Below are positions 26,137 to 33,644 of a DNA stretch of 43,514 bases, piece after piece. The stretch comes from Solibacteraceae bacterium (GTDB taxonomy: Bacteria > Acidobacteriota > Terriglobia > Bryobacterales > Bryobacteraceae): positions 1 to 43,514 of the forward strand of contig JAJPJX010000028.1 of NCBI GenBank assembly GCA_021324015.1, in the 5' to 3' direction. Every line of letters starts with the position of its first letter. Within the stretch, counting starts at the first letter, position 1. The notes beneath the pieces were generated by a model. The model saw only the letters and a list, made by a program, of their open reading frames with translations, searched no databases and was not told the origin of the DNA. The position numbers and the translations under genes were made by a program.

Positions 26137-26793
26137 TCAGCCGGCGTTGCCGCCATCCGTCGCCATCTGCGGGGCGCTGCTTCCCCCCGGCAGCGTCCCG
26201 AGATAATGATGCACGTTCGACAACCCACGCGCGATCGGCTCCTCGCCGCTGACCACCACATCCGCCCAGCGGCGCGTGGGCAGCACGTACTCGGCCGCCA
26301 TCGACCGCACCGTCGTGTTGTATTGCCACTCGACCGATTCGAGCGTCCGCCCGCGCTCCTCGACGTCCCGCCGCTTGCGGCGCTCGAAACAGACTTCATC
26401 CCGCGTCGAGATGTAGATCTTCAGCCCGAGCAGATTCCGCACGCGCTCGCTGTGCAGCGTGAACAAGCCCTCTAAAAGCGTGTAGGGGGCGGGAAGAATC
26501 GTTTGCGCCCGCGCGGCGCGGGTGTGCTGATCGAACAGATAGACCGGCTCCTCGATCCTCTCGCCCCGGGCCAGCCGCTCCACGTGCTCCACGATCAGCG
26601 GCCAGTCCAGCGCATCCGGGTGATCGAAATTCACCTGGCACCGCTCCGCATACGTCAGGTGATCCAGCCGCCGGTAGTAGGAATCGAGCGGCACGATGAC
26701 GGCCGCGCCGGGCAGCGAAAGCGCCAGGGCCTTCGCGAAATCGGTCTTTCCGGAGCAGGACGGACCGGCAATGCCGATCAGAAAAGGGCGCAT
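26137..26793 (-). CDS. P-loop kinase, uridine kinase-like
   Basis: 218-residue P-loop NTPase of the uridine kinase/phosphoribulokinase type. Seen: Walker A GPSCSGKT at residues 9-16, the Asp-containing PLDSYYR segment that in the family binds the acceptor substrate, a NFDHPDALDW motif very like that of uridine kinases, and EGLFTLHSERVRNLLGLKIYI. Start taken as ATG 26793 (MRPFLIGIAG), the usual family N-terminus; ATG 26808 is also possible, and neither has a strong ribosome site. It heads the operon-like group with MFS, dimethylformamidase-like and barrel-like genes. The context suggests phosphorylation of the imported compound, or a nucleoside, but this is inference. Confidence 0.85.
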   Translation of the reverse strand: MRPFLIGIAGPSCSGKTDFAKALALSLPGAAVIVPLDSYYRRLDHLTYAERCQVNFDHPDALDWPLIVEHVERLARGERIEEPVYLFDQHTRAARAQTILPAPYTLLEGLFTLHSERVRNLLGLKIYISTRDEVCFERRKRRDVEERGRTLESVEWQYNTTVRSMAAEYVLPTRRWADVVVSGEEPIARGLSNVHHYLGTLPGGSSAPQMATDGGNAG

Positions 26794-26883
26794 CGCGGTA
26801 ATCGGCATTAGCGTAGCACGCAGGCCAGCGTCGCGGCTTGCTCCGCGGCCGCATCCGATCGAATACACTTGAACTGAGCAACG

Positions 26884-26888
26884 GGAGG
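26884..26888 (+). promoter_or_regulatory. Shine-Dalgarno site implying an ATC start
   Basis: The sequence GGGAGG (26883-26888) lies five bases before ATC 26894, the ideal distance for a start codon. There is no ATG, GTG or TTG in frame between the TGA at 26870 and GTG 26933, which lies inside the nucleotide-binding motif. It decides the start of the FAD oxidoreductase. Confidence 0.55.
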
Positions 26889-26893
26889 CCGCC

Positions 26894-28144
26894 ATCGATA
26901 ACACCGCGGATGTCGTCATCATCGGCGCTGGGGTGATCGGCGTATGCTGCGCCTACTATCTCGCGAAGAGCGGAATGGCCGTCGCGCTGCTCGAAAAAGG
27001 CGAGGTCTGTTCCGGTTGTTCCTTCGGCAATGCGTGCCTGATCACGCCCAGCCATGCCGTGCCTCTGCCCGCTCCCGGCGTGATCCGGCAGGCCCTCAAG
27101 TGGATGCTGAAGGAGGACAGCCCTCTGCTGATCCGCGCCCGCCCGGACTTCCGCCTGGCCGCCTGGCTGCTTCAATTCGCGGGCTATTGCCGGACGGAGC
27201 CGATGCTCCGCGGCATTCCGGTTCTGCGCGATCTGTGCCGCGCCAGCCTCACTCTTTTCGAGGAGGTGGCGCGCGCCGAAGACCTCCAATTTCACTACGA
27301 ACGGCGCGGGATCCTCTACGTCAGTTCCACGGATGCCGGTTTCGAAAAAACCAAACACAGCGCGGAGCTGTTGGCCCGGCACGGCTTCGAATCTCGCGCC
27401 CTCACCGGCCCCGAGACCCACGCCCTGGAGCCGGCGGTGCTCGAAACCGTCCGCGGCGCGCTCTATTACCCGGAAGATGCCCACGGCGATTCGTATCTCT
27501 TCGTCACAGGCCTGGCACGCATCCTGCCGAAACTCGGCGTGGCCGTTCACACCGGCGTATCCGTCTCGGGTCTGCGGGCCGAGAGCCCGGGCAAAGTAAC
27601 CGTGGCCACCAGCCGCGGAGAATTCGCCGGCCGCCACGCCGTGATCGCCTCCGGTTCCTGGTCCACCCAACTGACGCGGCAGCTAGGCATCCGCATTCCC
27701 ATTCAGCCCGCCAAGGGCTACAGCGTCACCATGGCCCGGCCGGAGGGCGGACCGAAAATTCCCGTAGGGCACAATGAGCGCAAGATGGTCGTCACGCCTA
27801 TCGGCGACCGCCTGCGTTTCGCCGGCACGCTGGAATTCGCCGGCATGGACCTGCGCATGAATGAGACCCGCGCCGAGGCGGCCGTGCGGTCCGGCCGCGA
27901 AATCCTGCACCCCTTGAGGGAACCGCGCAACCTCGAGCGCTGGTGCGGGCTGCGCCCCTGCACTCCCGACGGCATCCCCATCGTGGACCGGCTTCCCGGG
28001 CATCCGCACGTCTTGCTGGCCTCCGGCCACGCCATGCTCGGCTACACCCTGGGACCGGTCACCGGAAAGCTGGTCAGCGAAATGATCGCCGGCACGCCGC
28101 CGTCCCTGCCCCTGGAGCCCCTCCGCCTGACCCGCTTCCGCTAA
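26894..28144 (+). CDS. FAD-dependent oxidoreductase, D-amino-acid dehydrogenase (DadA)-like
   Basis: 416-residue DAO-superfamily flavoprotein, resembling D-amino-acid dehydrogenase DadA, which oxidises D-amino acids and passes electrons to the quinone pool. Seen: the N-terminal ADVVIIGAGVIGVCCAYY Rossmann motif (Gly11, Gly13, Gly16), ALLEKGEVCSGCSFGNA, and C-terminal CGLRPCTPDGIPIVDR followed by GHAMLGYTLGPVTGKLV. The motif begins before the first canonical start (GTG 26933, residue 14), so starting there would delete two of the three FAD-binding glycines. The likely start is ATC 26894, where ATG would be expected. It is therefore either a rare start codon, a mutated start, or a base-call error. 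It is divergent from the kinase group. Confidence 0.88.
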   Translation: MDNTADVVIIGAGVIGVCCAYYLAKSGMAVALLEKGEVCSGCSFGNACLITPSHAVPLPAPGVIRQALKWMLKEDSPLLIRARPDFRLAAWLLQFAGYCRTEPMLRGIPVLRDLCRASLTLFEEVARAEDLQFHYERRGILYVSSTDAGFEKTKHSAELLARHGFESRALTGPETHALEPAVLETVRGALYYPEDAHGDSYLFVTGLARILPKLGVAVHTGVSVSGLRAESPGKVTVATSRGEFAGRHAVIASGSWSTQLTRQLGIRIPIQPAKGYSVTMARPEGGPKIPVGHNERKMVVTPIGDRLRFAGTLEFAGMDLRMNETRAEAAVRSGREILHPLREPRNLERWCGLRPCTPDGIPIVDRLPGHPHVLLASGHAMLGYTLGPVTGKLVSEMIAGTPPSLPLEPLRLTRFR

Positions 28145-28153
28145 GCACCCGGC

Positions 28154-28777
28154 TTACTTCGGCTCCACGGCAATCACCCACAAATCCGTATTCCCCAGAT
28201 TCTGCCCGATGTGCGTGCTCCCGCGGCGCCACGCGATCTCGCCGGTCTTCAGCGTGGAGTCCTCCTGGCGGCCATCCGGCATCAGGTGCCGCAGTTGCGC
28301 GCCCGAAAGGCAGATCACTACGCGGTCTTTGTGCGTGTGCCGCGGCTCCGCCGTGTGCGCCGGAATCCGGATGTCATAAACCCGCGTGTATTGGTTTTCG
28401 AGGAGTACCTGGTAATGCGGCGAGAGCCCGCTGGAGCCCCATGTCTCCGCCCCGCCCGATCCCAGGAACTCGACCCGCGCGAAGTGCAGCACGGAGGCGC
28501 CGCTGTTGCGCTCAACACGCGCCTGCGCCGCCCGGAACACCGCCTCGCCACGCCGCACGGTCTCGCTCTGCGGCGTCCCTCCCCCGGCGGCGGCCGCCAC
28601 GATGCCTGACGTGAAGTACACCGTCACGCTCGGATAGTCGCCTGCCACCGATGCCGCCTCGCCCGGCCGCAGCGTAACCTCCACCACCGCCACCCGCTCG
28701 TTGCGCACTTTCTCGCTTTGCGCCCCGGACGCGGCGATGGCTACGAGCAGCCCCATGAACCAACCCCGGCCGCTCAT
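28154..28777 (-). CDS. Secreted cupin-domain protein
   Basis: 207-residue exported protein with a leader (MSGRGWFMGLLVAIAASGAQS) and a cupin-like C-terminal half. Seen: ENQYTRVYDIRIPAHTAEPRHTHKDRVVICLSG, with PRHTHKD providing histidines of cupin motif 1, and LKTGEIAWRRGSTHIGQNLG for motif 2. The N-terminal half is a second, degenerate cupin-like repeat. Start ATG 28777 is preferred; a GTG at 28789 overlaps the stop of the PQQ gene as GTGA. It is the last gene of the redox cluster. Its role is unknown; it may bind metal or a small ligand. Confidence 0.85.
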   Translation of the reverse strand: MSGRGWFMGLLVAIAASGAQSEKVRNERVAVVEVTLRPGEAASVAGDYPSVTVYFTSGIVAAAAGGGTPQSETVRRGEAVFRAAQARVERNSGASVLHFARVEFLGSGGAETWGSSGLSPHYQVLLENQYTRVYDIRIPAHTAEPRHTHKDRVVICLSGAQLRHLMPDGRQEDSTLKTGEIAWRRGSTHIGQNLGNTDLWVIAVEPK

Positions 28778-28785
28778 TCCGATTC

Positions 28786-30381
28786 TCACTGCGAAGCCGG
28801 TACCGGCACCGAAGTCTGCGGCTCGAACAAGCCGAACGAGAAGATGGCCGTCGCCGAGGCGATGGCCACGTACTGCCTGCCGCCCGCGGCATAGGTCATG
28901 GGCGAAGCCGTCAGGCCTTCGCCCATTTGGAAGTGCCAGAGATGCTTGCCGGTCCGCGCATCCACGGCCACAAGCTGCCCGTCATCGTCTCCGAAGAACA
29001 CCACCCCGCCCGCCGTCGAGACGGTCCCCGCCCAGGATTCGCCCGGACCAGTCATGGGATACTCCCACTTCCGCTCCCCGGTCTTCGGATCGAACGCCCG
29101 CAGGAAAAATTGGCCCACGTCCGCCGGTTTGGGCCCGGCGCCGCCGCCGGAAAAGTTCTTCTTCGGTTCGGGCGCCTTCGAGGAGCTCGCGTAAATATCG
29201 CATTGCTCCAGCGTCACCACGTACAACCAGCCCGTGGCCGGATCGAAAGTCGGCGACATCCAGTTGGTCGCTCCGCGCACGCTGGGGCAGATGCGGTTCC
29301 CGTTGGGCGTCGGATCCTTCCCCGGAACCCGCACCGGCCGGCCTTTGTCGTCGATACCCTTGGCCCAGTCCAGCAGATCCACGATCTTGCTCGACCGCAA
29401 GTATTCCCCGGTCACGCGGTCCAGCACGTACAGGAAACCGTTGCGATTGGCGTGTAGCACCAGCTTGCGCGGCCGGCCCTCGTAGGGCAGGTCCACCAGC
29501 ACGGGCCAGGCCTGGGCGTCCCAATCGTGCGTGTCGTGCGGCGTGAACTGGAAATACCACTTCATTTTGCCGGTGTCCGCGTCCAGCGCCAGCAGCGAGC
29601 AGGTGTACAGGTTGTCGCCTCCCCGGTCCCCGCCGTAGAAGTCCGGCCAGGGGTTACCCGTGGTCCAGTAAAGCAGGTTTAGTTCCGGGTCGTAGGTGCC
29701 GGAAAGCCACGTGGCCCCGCCGCCGTATTCGATGTAGTTGCCCCAGGTCTCCGAGCCCGGCTCCCCGCGCTTGGGTACCGTGTAGGTCCGCCAGAGTTCC
29801 TCCCCGGTGGAAGCCGACAGAGCCGAGACGTATCCGCGCATGCCGTTATCGCCGTTGGCTACTCCCACAATCACGCGGTCCTTCACCACCAGGGGCGCGG
29901 CGCTGGCAAACATGCCGTCCTCGACATTGCCGTACTTCTTTTCCCACAGTAGCGCGCCGTTGCGCCGGTCGAGCGCCACCAGATGAATGTCCGCGGTCAC
30001 GAAGAAGACCCGGTCCCCCAGAAGGGCTGCGCCGCGGTTGGCGCCCTCTTTCTTGGAACGCGTGTCCTTGAACTCCCAGATCAGCCGTCCGGTACGCGCG
30101 TCCAGCGCCCGGATCACGTTGCTGTCGGTCACGTACATGATGCCGTCGTAGACGAGCGGGCAGGTCCGCAAGCCGTTGGCCTTCGGCATGTGATAGACCC
30201 ACTTCGGCACCAGCGACCGGGCGTTTTCCGTGGTGATCTGCCGCAGAGCGCTGTGCCGCGTGCCCTGATAATCCCCGGCATAGGTCAGCCAGTTCTCCGC
30301 GGGTCCCTTGCGGATCTCCTCGAAGCGCACCTGCGCCCCCGCCAGGGAAGCAAGCGTCAAGAATAGCGGCATCGCGCGCAT
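28786..30381 (-). CDS. PQQ-dependent dehydrogenase, eight-bladed beta-propeller, exported
   Basis: 531-residue quinoprotein of the PQQ alcohol/sugar dehydrogenase fold. Seen: a signal peptide (MRAMPLFLTLASLAGAQ), repeated tryptophan-docking propeller motifs (LDARTGRLIWEF, LDRRNGALLWEK, SASTGEELWRT, LDADTGKMKWYF, VDARTGKHLWHF), HDTHDWDAQAWP at the propeller axis, and ATNWMSPTFDPATGWLYV. No cytochrome domain is fused, unlike quinohaemoprotein ADHs; the dihaem cytochrome gene lies four bases upstream and is the likely electron acceptor. Start ATG 30381 places the leader correctly. Substrate unknown; alcohols, polyols or sugars are typical for the family. No PQQ synthesis gene lies in this window. 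Confidence 0.93.
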   Translation of the reverse strand: MRAMPLFLTLASLAGAQVRFEEIRKGPAENWLTYAGDYQGTRHSALRQITTENARSLVPKWVYHMPKANGLRTCPLVYDGIMYVTDSNVIRALDARTGRLIWEFKDTRSKKEGANRGAALLGDRVFFVTADIHLVALDRRNGALLWEKKYGNVEDGMFASAAPLVVKDRVIVGVANGDNGMRGYVSALSASTGEELWRTYTVPKRGEPGSETWGNYIEYGGGATWLSGTYDPELNLLYWTTGNPWPDFYGGDRGGDNLYTCSLLALDADTGKMKWYFQFTPHDTHDWDAQAWPVLVDLPYEGRPRKLVLHANRNGFLYVLDRVTGEYLRSSKIVDLLDWAKGIDDKGRPVRVPGKDPTPNGNRICPSVRGATNWMSPTFDPATGWLYVVTLEQCDIYASSSKAPEPKKNFSGGGAGPKPADVGQFFLRAFDPKTGERKWEYPMTGPGESWAGTVSTAGGVVFFGDDDGQLVAVDARTGKHLWHFQMGEGLTASPMTYAAGGRQYVAIASATAIFSFGLFEPQTSVPVPASQ

Positions 30382-30385
30382 AGGT

Positions 30386-31201
30386 TTACTCCGTCGTCTT
30401 TTTCTCGGGCGTGACTTCGCGGACGCTTTGCCGGCTGAGATAAGCGAGCAGGTTGTCGATGTCCTGCCGGCTGAGGCGCTGCTTGTAGTCCTTGGGCATC
30501 GGCGACGTCTTGCCGATATGCCACTCGCTGACATCCTGCATGGAGATCAGGTGCATGTTCCCGTCGCGGTCCTGGAGTTGCACAGAGTAGTTGGTGTAGT
30601 TCCGGGCGACCCCGCTGAGCCGCTTGCCGTTCTTCAACCGCACCTCGGCGCTGCGATAGCCGCGCGCGCCGTTGGCATCCGGATCGAGAATCGCCTCGCG
30701 GATCGCCGGAAGCGCGCGTGTGGCGCCGATGTTGCTCAAGTCCGGTCCCAGCGCCCCGCCGCGCCCCAGGATCCGGTGGCACCCGGAGCACCCCGCGCTG
30801 CCCCAGAACAGCCCCTCGCCGGCCTTCGCATCGCCGGTCGCCAGCGGCGTCTCGATGGCTGGCGCGGTCAAGGCGCGCACGAAGGCCACCACCTGCCAGG
30901 TCTGGTCTTCGGATAGGTTCGCCGCCGGCATGTTCCCACCGATGCCTTTCCGGATGGCGCTGTAAATGGTCTGATCGTCCAGCGGGTGCCAGTACACGCT
31001 CTCCCGCAGGTTGGGGCCCCGCCCCCCCTGGCCTTCCGGACCGTGGCAGGCGGCGCAGCCGCTGGCAAAGATCTTTCGGCCCGCTTCGATCGCCTTGGGA
31101 TCCCCGATGAAAGGATTCTTGGACTCCTCCCCGGTCTTTTCATGCTGGGCTGGCAGCACCACGGGGAGCAGGAGAGGCAGCAAGAACAGCACTCTGCGCA
31201 T
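30386..31201 (-). CDS. Dihaem cytochrome c, periplasmic
   Basis: 271-residue exported c-type cytochrome with two haem sites: CAACH at 49-53 and CSGCH at 138-142. A signal peptide covers about 1-18 (FLLPLLLPVVLPAQ). The first domain is class I-like with Met91 (GGNMPAANL) as the probable sixth ligand. The second resembles the haem-binding domain of large planctomycete/acidobacterial dehydrogenase proteins (DPDANGARGYRSAEVRLKNG, then LSRQDIDNLLAYLS). Start ATG 31201; the stop is four bases from the PQQ dehydrogenase ATG, so the two proteins are probably partners in electron transfer. Confidence 0.93.
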   Translation of the reverse strand: MRRVLFLLPLLLPVVLPAQHEKTGEESKNPFIGDPKAIEAGRKIFASGCAACHGPEGQGGRGPNLRESVYWHPLDDQTIYSAIRKGIGGNMPAANLSEDQTWQVVAFVRALTAPAIETPLATGDAKAGEGLFWGSAGCSGCHRILGRGGALGPDLSNIGATRALPAIREAILDPDANGARGYRSAEVRLKNGKRLSGVARNYTNYSVQLQDRDGNMHLISMQDVSEWHIGKTSPMPKDYKQRLSRQDIDNLLAYLSRQSVREVTPEKKTTE

Positions 31202-31253
31202 GGTTCAAGCTCGGTTCACAAACGAATTTTTCTATGATACCAGCTATCCGCGA

Positions 31254-31290
31254 CGCTCTTGGGCTCCGCCCCGGCAGGGGCGAAAGAGCG
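31254..31290. terminator. Two-part intergenic hairpin between the WD40 and cytochrome genes
   Basis: Outer stem CGCTCTT (31254-31260) with AAGAGCG (31284-31290), inner stem CGCCCC-GGCA-GGGGCG (31267-31282). It lies between the WD40 stop and the dihaem cytochrome start, so it could end or attenuate the upstream transcript. No T-run follows on the minus strand, so it is not a classical intrinsic terminator. Confidence 0.4.
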
Positions 31291-31307
31291 GTCTTCTGCC
31301 ACAAGCC

Positions 31308-32219
31308 CTACCGGCCGGCCCGCGCCTTCCAGATCTGCACGCTATCCTGGCCATCCGCCACAGCCACGCTGCCCCCATCCGGCGCGACCGCCAGCGACGA
31401 CACGGTGTGCGCCGCCGCTACTTGCCGCAGCACCGCTCCGGAAGCCGTGTCCCAGAAGATCACCTTCGTGGGGTTTCGATTGGAGTTCGAGTCCGAGCCT
31501 CCCGTCGCCAGCAGGCTTCCGTCCCGCGAAAAGGCCATGCACGAGATCATCTGGCCCTGCCCGGTCAGCCTGCGCCGCACGGTCCAGTGCTTCGTGTCCC
31601 AAAGATAAATCGTCTGGTCCACCCCCGCGGAAGCCAGGTACGCCCCATCCGGGGAGAAAACCAGCGCGAACATACTCACCGGCAGATCCTCGATCGTCCG
31701 CAGCAACTCTCCCGTCCGCGTACTCCAGACGCGCAGGTTCGTGTCGTAGTTGCTTCCTGCCAGCAGGTCGCCCTTCGGCGAAAACGCCAGGCTCGCGGCC
31801 CCGCCCACGCCGTCCGCAAGAACGAAACGCTGTTTGGCGGAGGGCAGGTCCCACAGCCGCACGTCCCGCTCGGCGGCGCTGCTGCTCGCCAGCATGGCGC
31901 CATCGGCGGAGAACGCCAGCGTACCCGTCAACTCCGTGTGGCCGGTCAGGCGGTGCAGCAGTTCGCCGTTCCTCAGGTCCCAAACCTGGATCACCTTGTC
32001 CGGCCCGGCCGCTGCGAATAACCGCGCTCCTGGCGGAAGCGCGAGGCTGCGCCGGTCATCCGGATTCCAGTCCACCGTCCGCTGCAAAGCCCCGGACCGC
32101 GCATCCCAGATTCGGACTTTGCTGTCGCGGCACGCGCCCGCCAGCGTCCCTCCGTCCGTGGAAAAGGAAACCAGCCGGACTTCCGCTCCGGCGCGGATCA
32201 CGCGGTCGCCGTCCGGCAT
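31308..32219 (-). CDS. WD40-repeat beta-propeller protein
   Basis: 303-residue protein made almost wholly of WD40 repeats, about seven. Seen: repeating units such as LVSFSTDGGTLAGACRDSKVRIWDARSG, LAFSADGAMLASSS then VRLWDLPS, and LVFSPDGAYLASAGVDQTIYLWDTKH. It has no leader, enzyme domain or transmembrane segment. Start ATG 32219 lies one base after the dioxygenase stop (TGAGATG), so translation is coupled. Such propellers usually act as scaffolds for protein contacts; why one is tied to a dioxygenase is unclear, since the dioxygenase seems exported and this protein does not. Confidence 0.92.
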   Translation of the reverse strand: MPDGDRVIRAGAEVRLVSFSTDGGTLAGACRDSKVRIWDARSGALQRTVDWNPDDRRSLALPPGARLFAAAGPDKVIQVWDLRNGELLHRLTGHTELTGTLAFSADGAMLASSSAAERDVRLWDLPSAKQRFVLADGVGGAASLAFSPKGDLLAGSNYDTNLRVWSTRTGELLRTIEDLPVSMFALVFSPDGAYLASAGVDQTIYLWDTKHWTVRRRLTGQGQMISCMAFSRDGSLLATGGSDSNSNRNPTKVIFWDTASGAVLRQVAAAHTVSSLAVAPDGGSVAVADGQDSVQIWKARAGR

Positions 32220-32220
32220 C

Positions 32221-32859
32221 TCAGGCCTTTTCGAGGACGATGTCAAAAGCCACCGCGGCCCGCGGCGCTCCGGAGCCTTCGTACAGCATCACCGGACGAA
32301 TCGACTCCCGGTTCTGCACGATCCCGCCCTTGTGGCAGTTACGATCCGGATTCCCCTCGAAATACGGATCGGTGGCAAAGTACACCTGCGTCACCAGCGT
32401 CTTGTGGCCCGGCGCCGAGATCAGGTAATGGATGTGCTGGGCCGGGCGGTCGGGATAGTGCCCGGGCATGATGGTCTCTACGGCGTACTCCCCCCTGGCG
32501 TCCGGCGACACCTTCGCCCGGTATCGGTACCCCTGCACATCGTACTTGCCGTAGTAGTCGGCATGCCAGACGTCGATCCGCGCGCCTTCCACCAGGTCGC
32601 CTCGCGTGTTGCAGACCCGCCCGGAAACGTGCAGCGGGAAGCCCGGATCGCCCGGCCCCCGCAGCACCGGGGTATCCGGCGCGCCTTTCTTATAGAACGG
32701 TCCCAGCACCTCCGGCGGCGTCGGCCGGATGGCCTGGTTTTCCCCTTTCTGCCACAGCGCCAGCAGGTTGGTTTGAGACATGGGAACAGCGGCCACCAGC
32801 AGCCCCCGTACGATACATTTCTCGACGATCTCCCGTCGCGAGAGGTTCTCGGAGTTCAC
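32221..32859 (-). CDS. Intradiol ring-cleavage dioxygenase-like protein, Tat leader
   Basis: 212-residue protein of the intradiol (catechol/protocatechuate) dioxygenase family, which opens aromatic rings between two hydroxyls using Fe(III). Seen: a central beta-sandwich with WHADYYGKYD, and the likely iron ligands Tyr102 or Tyr103, Tyr135 (PGHYPDRP), His142 and His144 (QHIHYLIS), so the site looks complete. The N-terminus has SRREIVEKCIVRGLLVAAV, a twin-arginine-like leader, suggesting export. Start GTG 32859 is fixed by GGAGGG five bases upstream; longer frames would lose it. It follows the small cytochrome gene by 20 bases and precedes the WD40 gene by one. Lone exported family members often have unknown substrates. 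Confidence 0.88.
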   Translation of the reverse strand: MNSENLSRREIVEKCIVRGLLVAAVPMSQTNLLALWQKGENQAIRPTPPEVLGPFYKKGAPDTPVLRGPGDPGFPLHVSGRVCNTRGDLVEGARIDVWHADYYGKYDVQGYRYRAKVSPDARGEYAVETIMPGHYPDRPAQHIHYLISAPGHKTLVTQVYFATDPYFEGNPDRNCHKGGIVQNRESIRPVMLYEGSGAPRAAVAFDIVLEKA

Positions 32860-32879
32860 GGCATCCCTCCCCGGCCGCC

Positions 32880-33182
32880 CTAATGGGCTGCCCGATTGCG
32901 GGTGATTATACCAGACCGGAGCCGGGCGGGCCCGTAGTGTTCGCTCAAGTAGTCCAGCACTGCCTCCCGGTTCTCGATCTTCGCGCCCATCCGGCTCATC
33001 TTGGCAAGTTCCTCTTCCCACTCGGCGCGCGAGAGGCGCTGCGCCCGCACCACGTCGAAACTATGGCAGCGTGTGCACGTGAGCTTGAGCTGATTCGTCA
33101 CCCGCGCGCGCGCCCCTGCGTGCAGAAGAGCCTGGCCGCCCAGCAGCCAACAGAAAACCAGAGTCCGCACCAAATCCATCAT
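32880..33182 (-). CDS. Small monohaem cytochrome c, quinohaemoprotein amine dehydrogenase-like domain
   Basis: 100-residue exported protein with a signal peptide (about 1-23) and one haem motif CTRCH at 36-40. The rest (RLSRAEWEEELAKMSRMGA, then VLDYLSEHYGP) matches the pattern of the haem domain of quinohaemoprotein amine dehydrogenase alpha-subunits, often found as a free small cytochrome beside PQQ enzymes. Start is ATG 33182 or the adjacent ATG 33179. First gene of the redox cluster; the AT-rich stretch just upstream (33190-33235) could hold its promoter, but no clear boxes are visible. Confidence 0.88.
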   Translation of the reverse strand: MMDLVRTLVFCWLLGGQALLHAGARARVTNQLKLTCTRCHSFDVVRAQRLSRAEWEEELAKMSRMGAKIENREAVLDYLSEHYGPARLRSGIITRNRAAH

Positions 33183-33320
33183 AGCCGGGTCACGAATTTT
33201 TTGAAAAAAAATAGGCCCGTCTTTTCAAGCCCTTACAGAAGATCTCTGTCGCTTGTCGTGGAGAAGCGCGCTACTGTGTGGATGAAAGAGTTGCTCGCTC
33301 GCCGAGAGGCAACCGGCGGT

Positions 33321-33370
33321 AATGGGTCAGGCGCCTACCTAGGAGGCTCAAAGTCCTGAACCAACCCATT
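33321..33370. ncRNA. Candidate structured RNA element (nested stems)
   Basis: AATGGGT (33321-33327) pairs with ACCCATT (33364-33370); inside, CAGG (33328-33331) pairs with CCTG (33355-33358); the tip is GCCT-ACCTAGG-AGGC (33333-33347). Three stacked stems with asymmetric loops are more order than random intergenic sequence usually has. The strand is not decided and no Rfam family is recognised by eye. Confidence 0.3.
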
Positions 33371-33487
33371 CAACGTCCCAGGCGTTGCTGCCGTCTCCCG
33401 GAGCCTTGAACAAGCTCGCGGGGGAAAGGGATCGATCCCTCATCGCAGGCAAAACAAAAGGCTTTGCACGGTTCTTTATAGAGGCGC

Positions 33488-33520
33488 GAGGTTGGGTGAG
33501 GCACGGCGCCGCCCAACCTC
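33488..33520. repeat. Inverted repeat with perfect 9-bp arms
   Basis: GAGGTTGGG (33488-33496) and CCCAACCTC (33512-33520) form a perfect 9-bp stem around a 15-base loop, upstream of the receptor promoter. No T-run follows, so it is not a plain terminator. Confidence 0.45.
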
Positions 33521-33616
33521 ACAGCGGTCCGGCCAAAAACTCTCGCCCTCCGGCCGCGGCCTCCACACCTTCCTCGCATTTCTTCCTCGTATGCCCGCAG
33601 TGTCTATCAATATTAA

Positions 33617-33644
33617 GGAATTTCAGGGAATTTCAGGGAATTTA
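33617..33644. repeat. Three tandem 10-bp direct repeats before the receptor promoter
   Basis: GGAATTTCAG occurs twice in a row (33617-33626, 33627-33636) and is followed by GGAATTTA (33637-33644). The unit length is close to one DNA helical turn and the array ends one base before the -35, so a regulator or UP-element-like role is likely. Confidence 0.6.

Noticed and set aside
33300-33480. Resemblance to c-di-GMP (GEMM) or SAM riboswitch pieces (GCAAAGCC on the minus strand; GAGGCAACCGGC on the plus strand)
   Set aside because: Only short fragments match; the other conserved segments and pairing of those riboswitches are absent.
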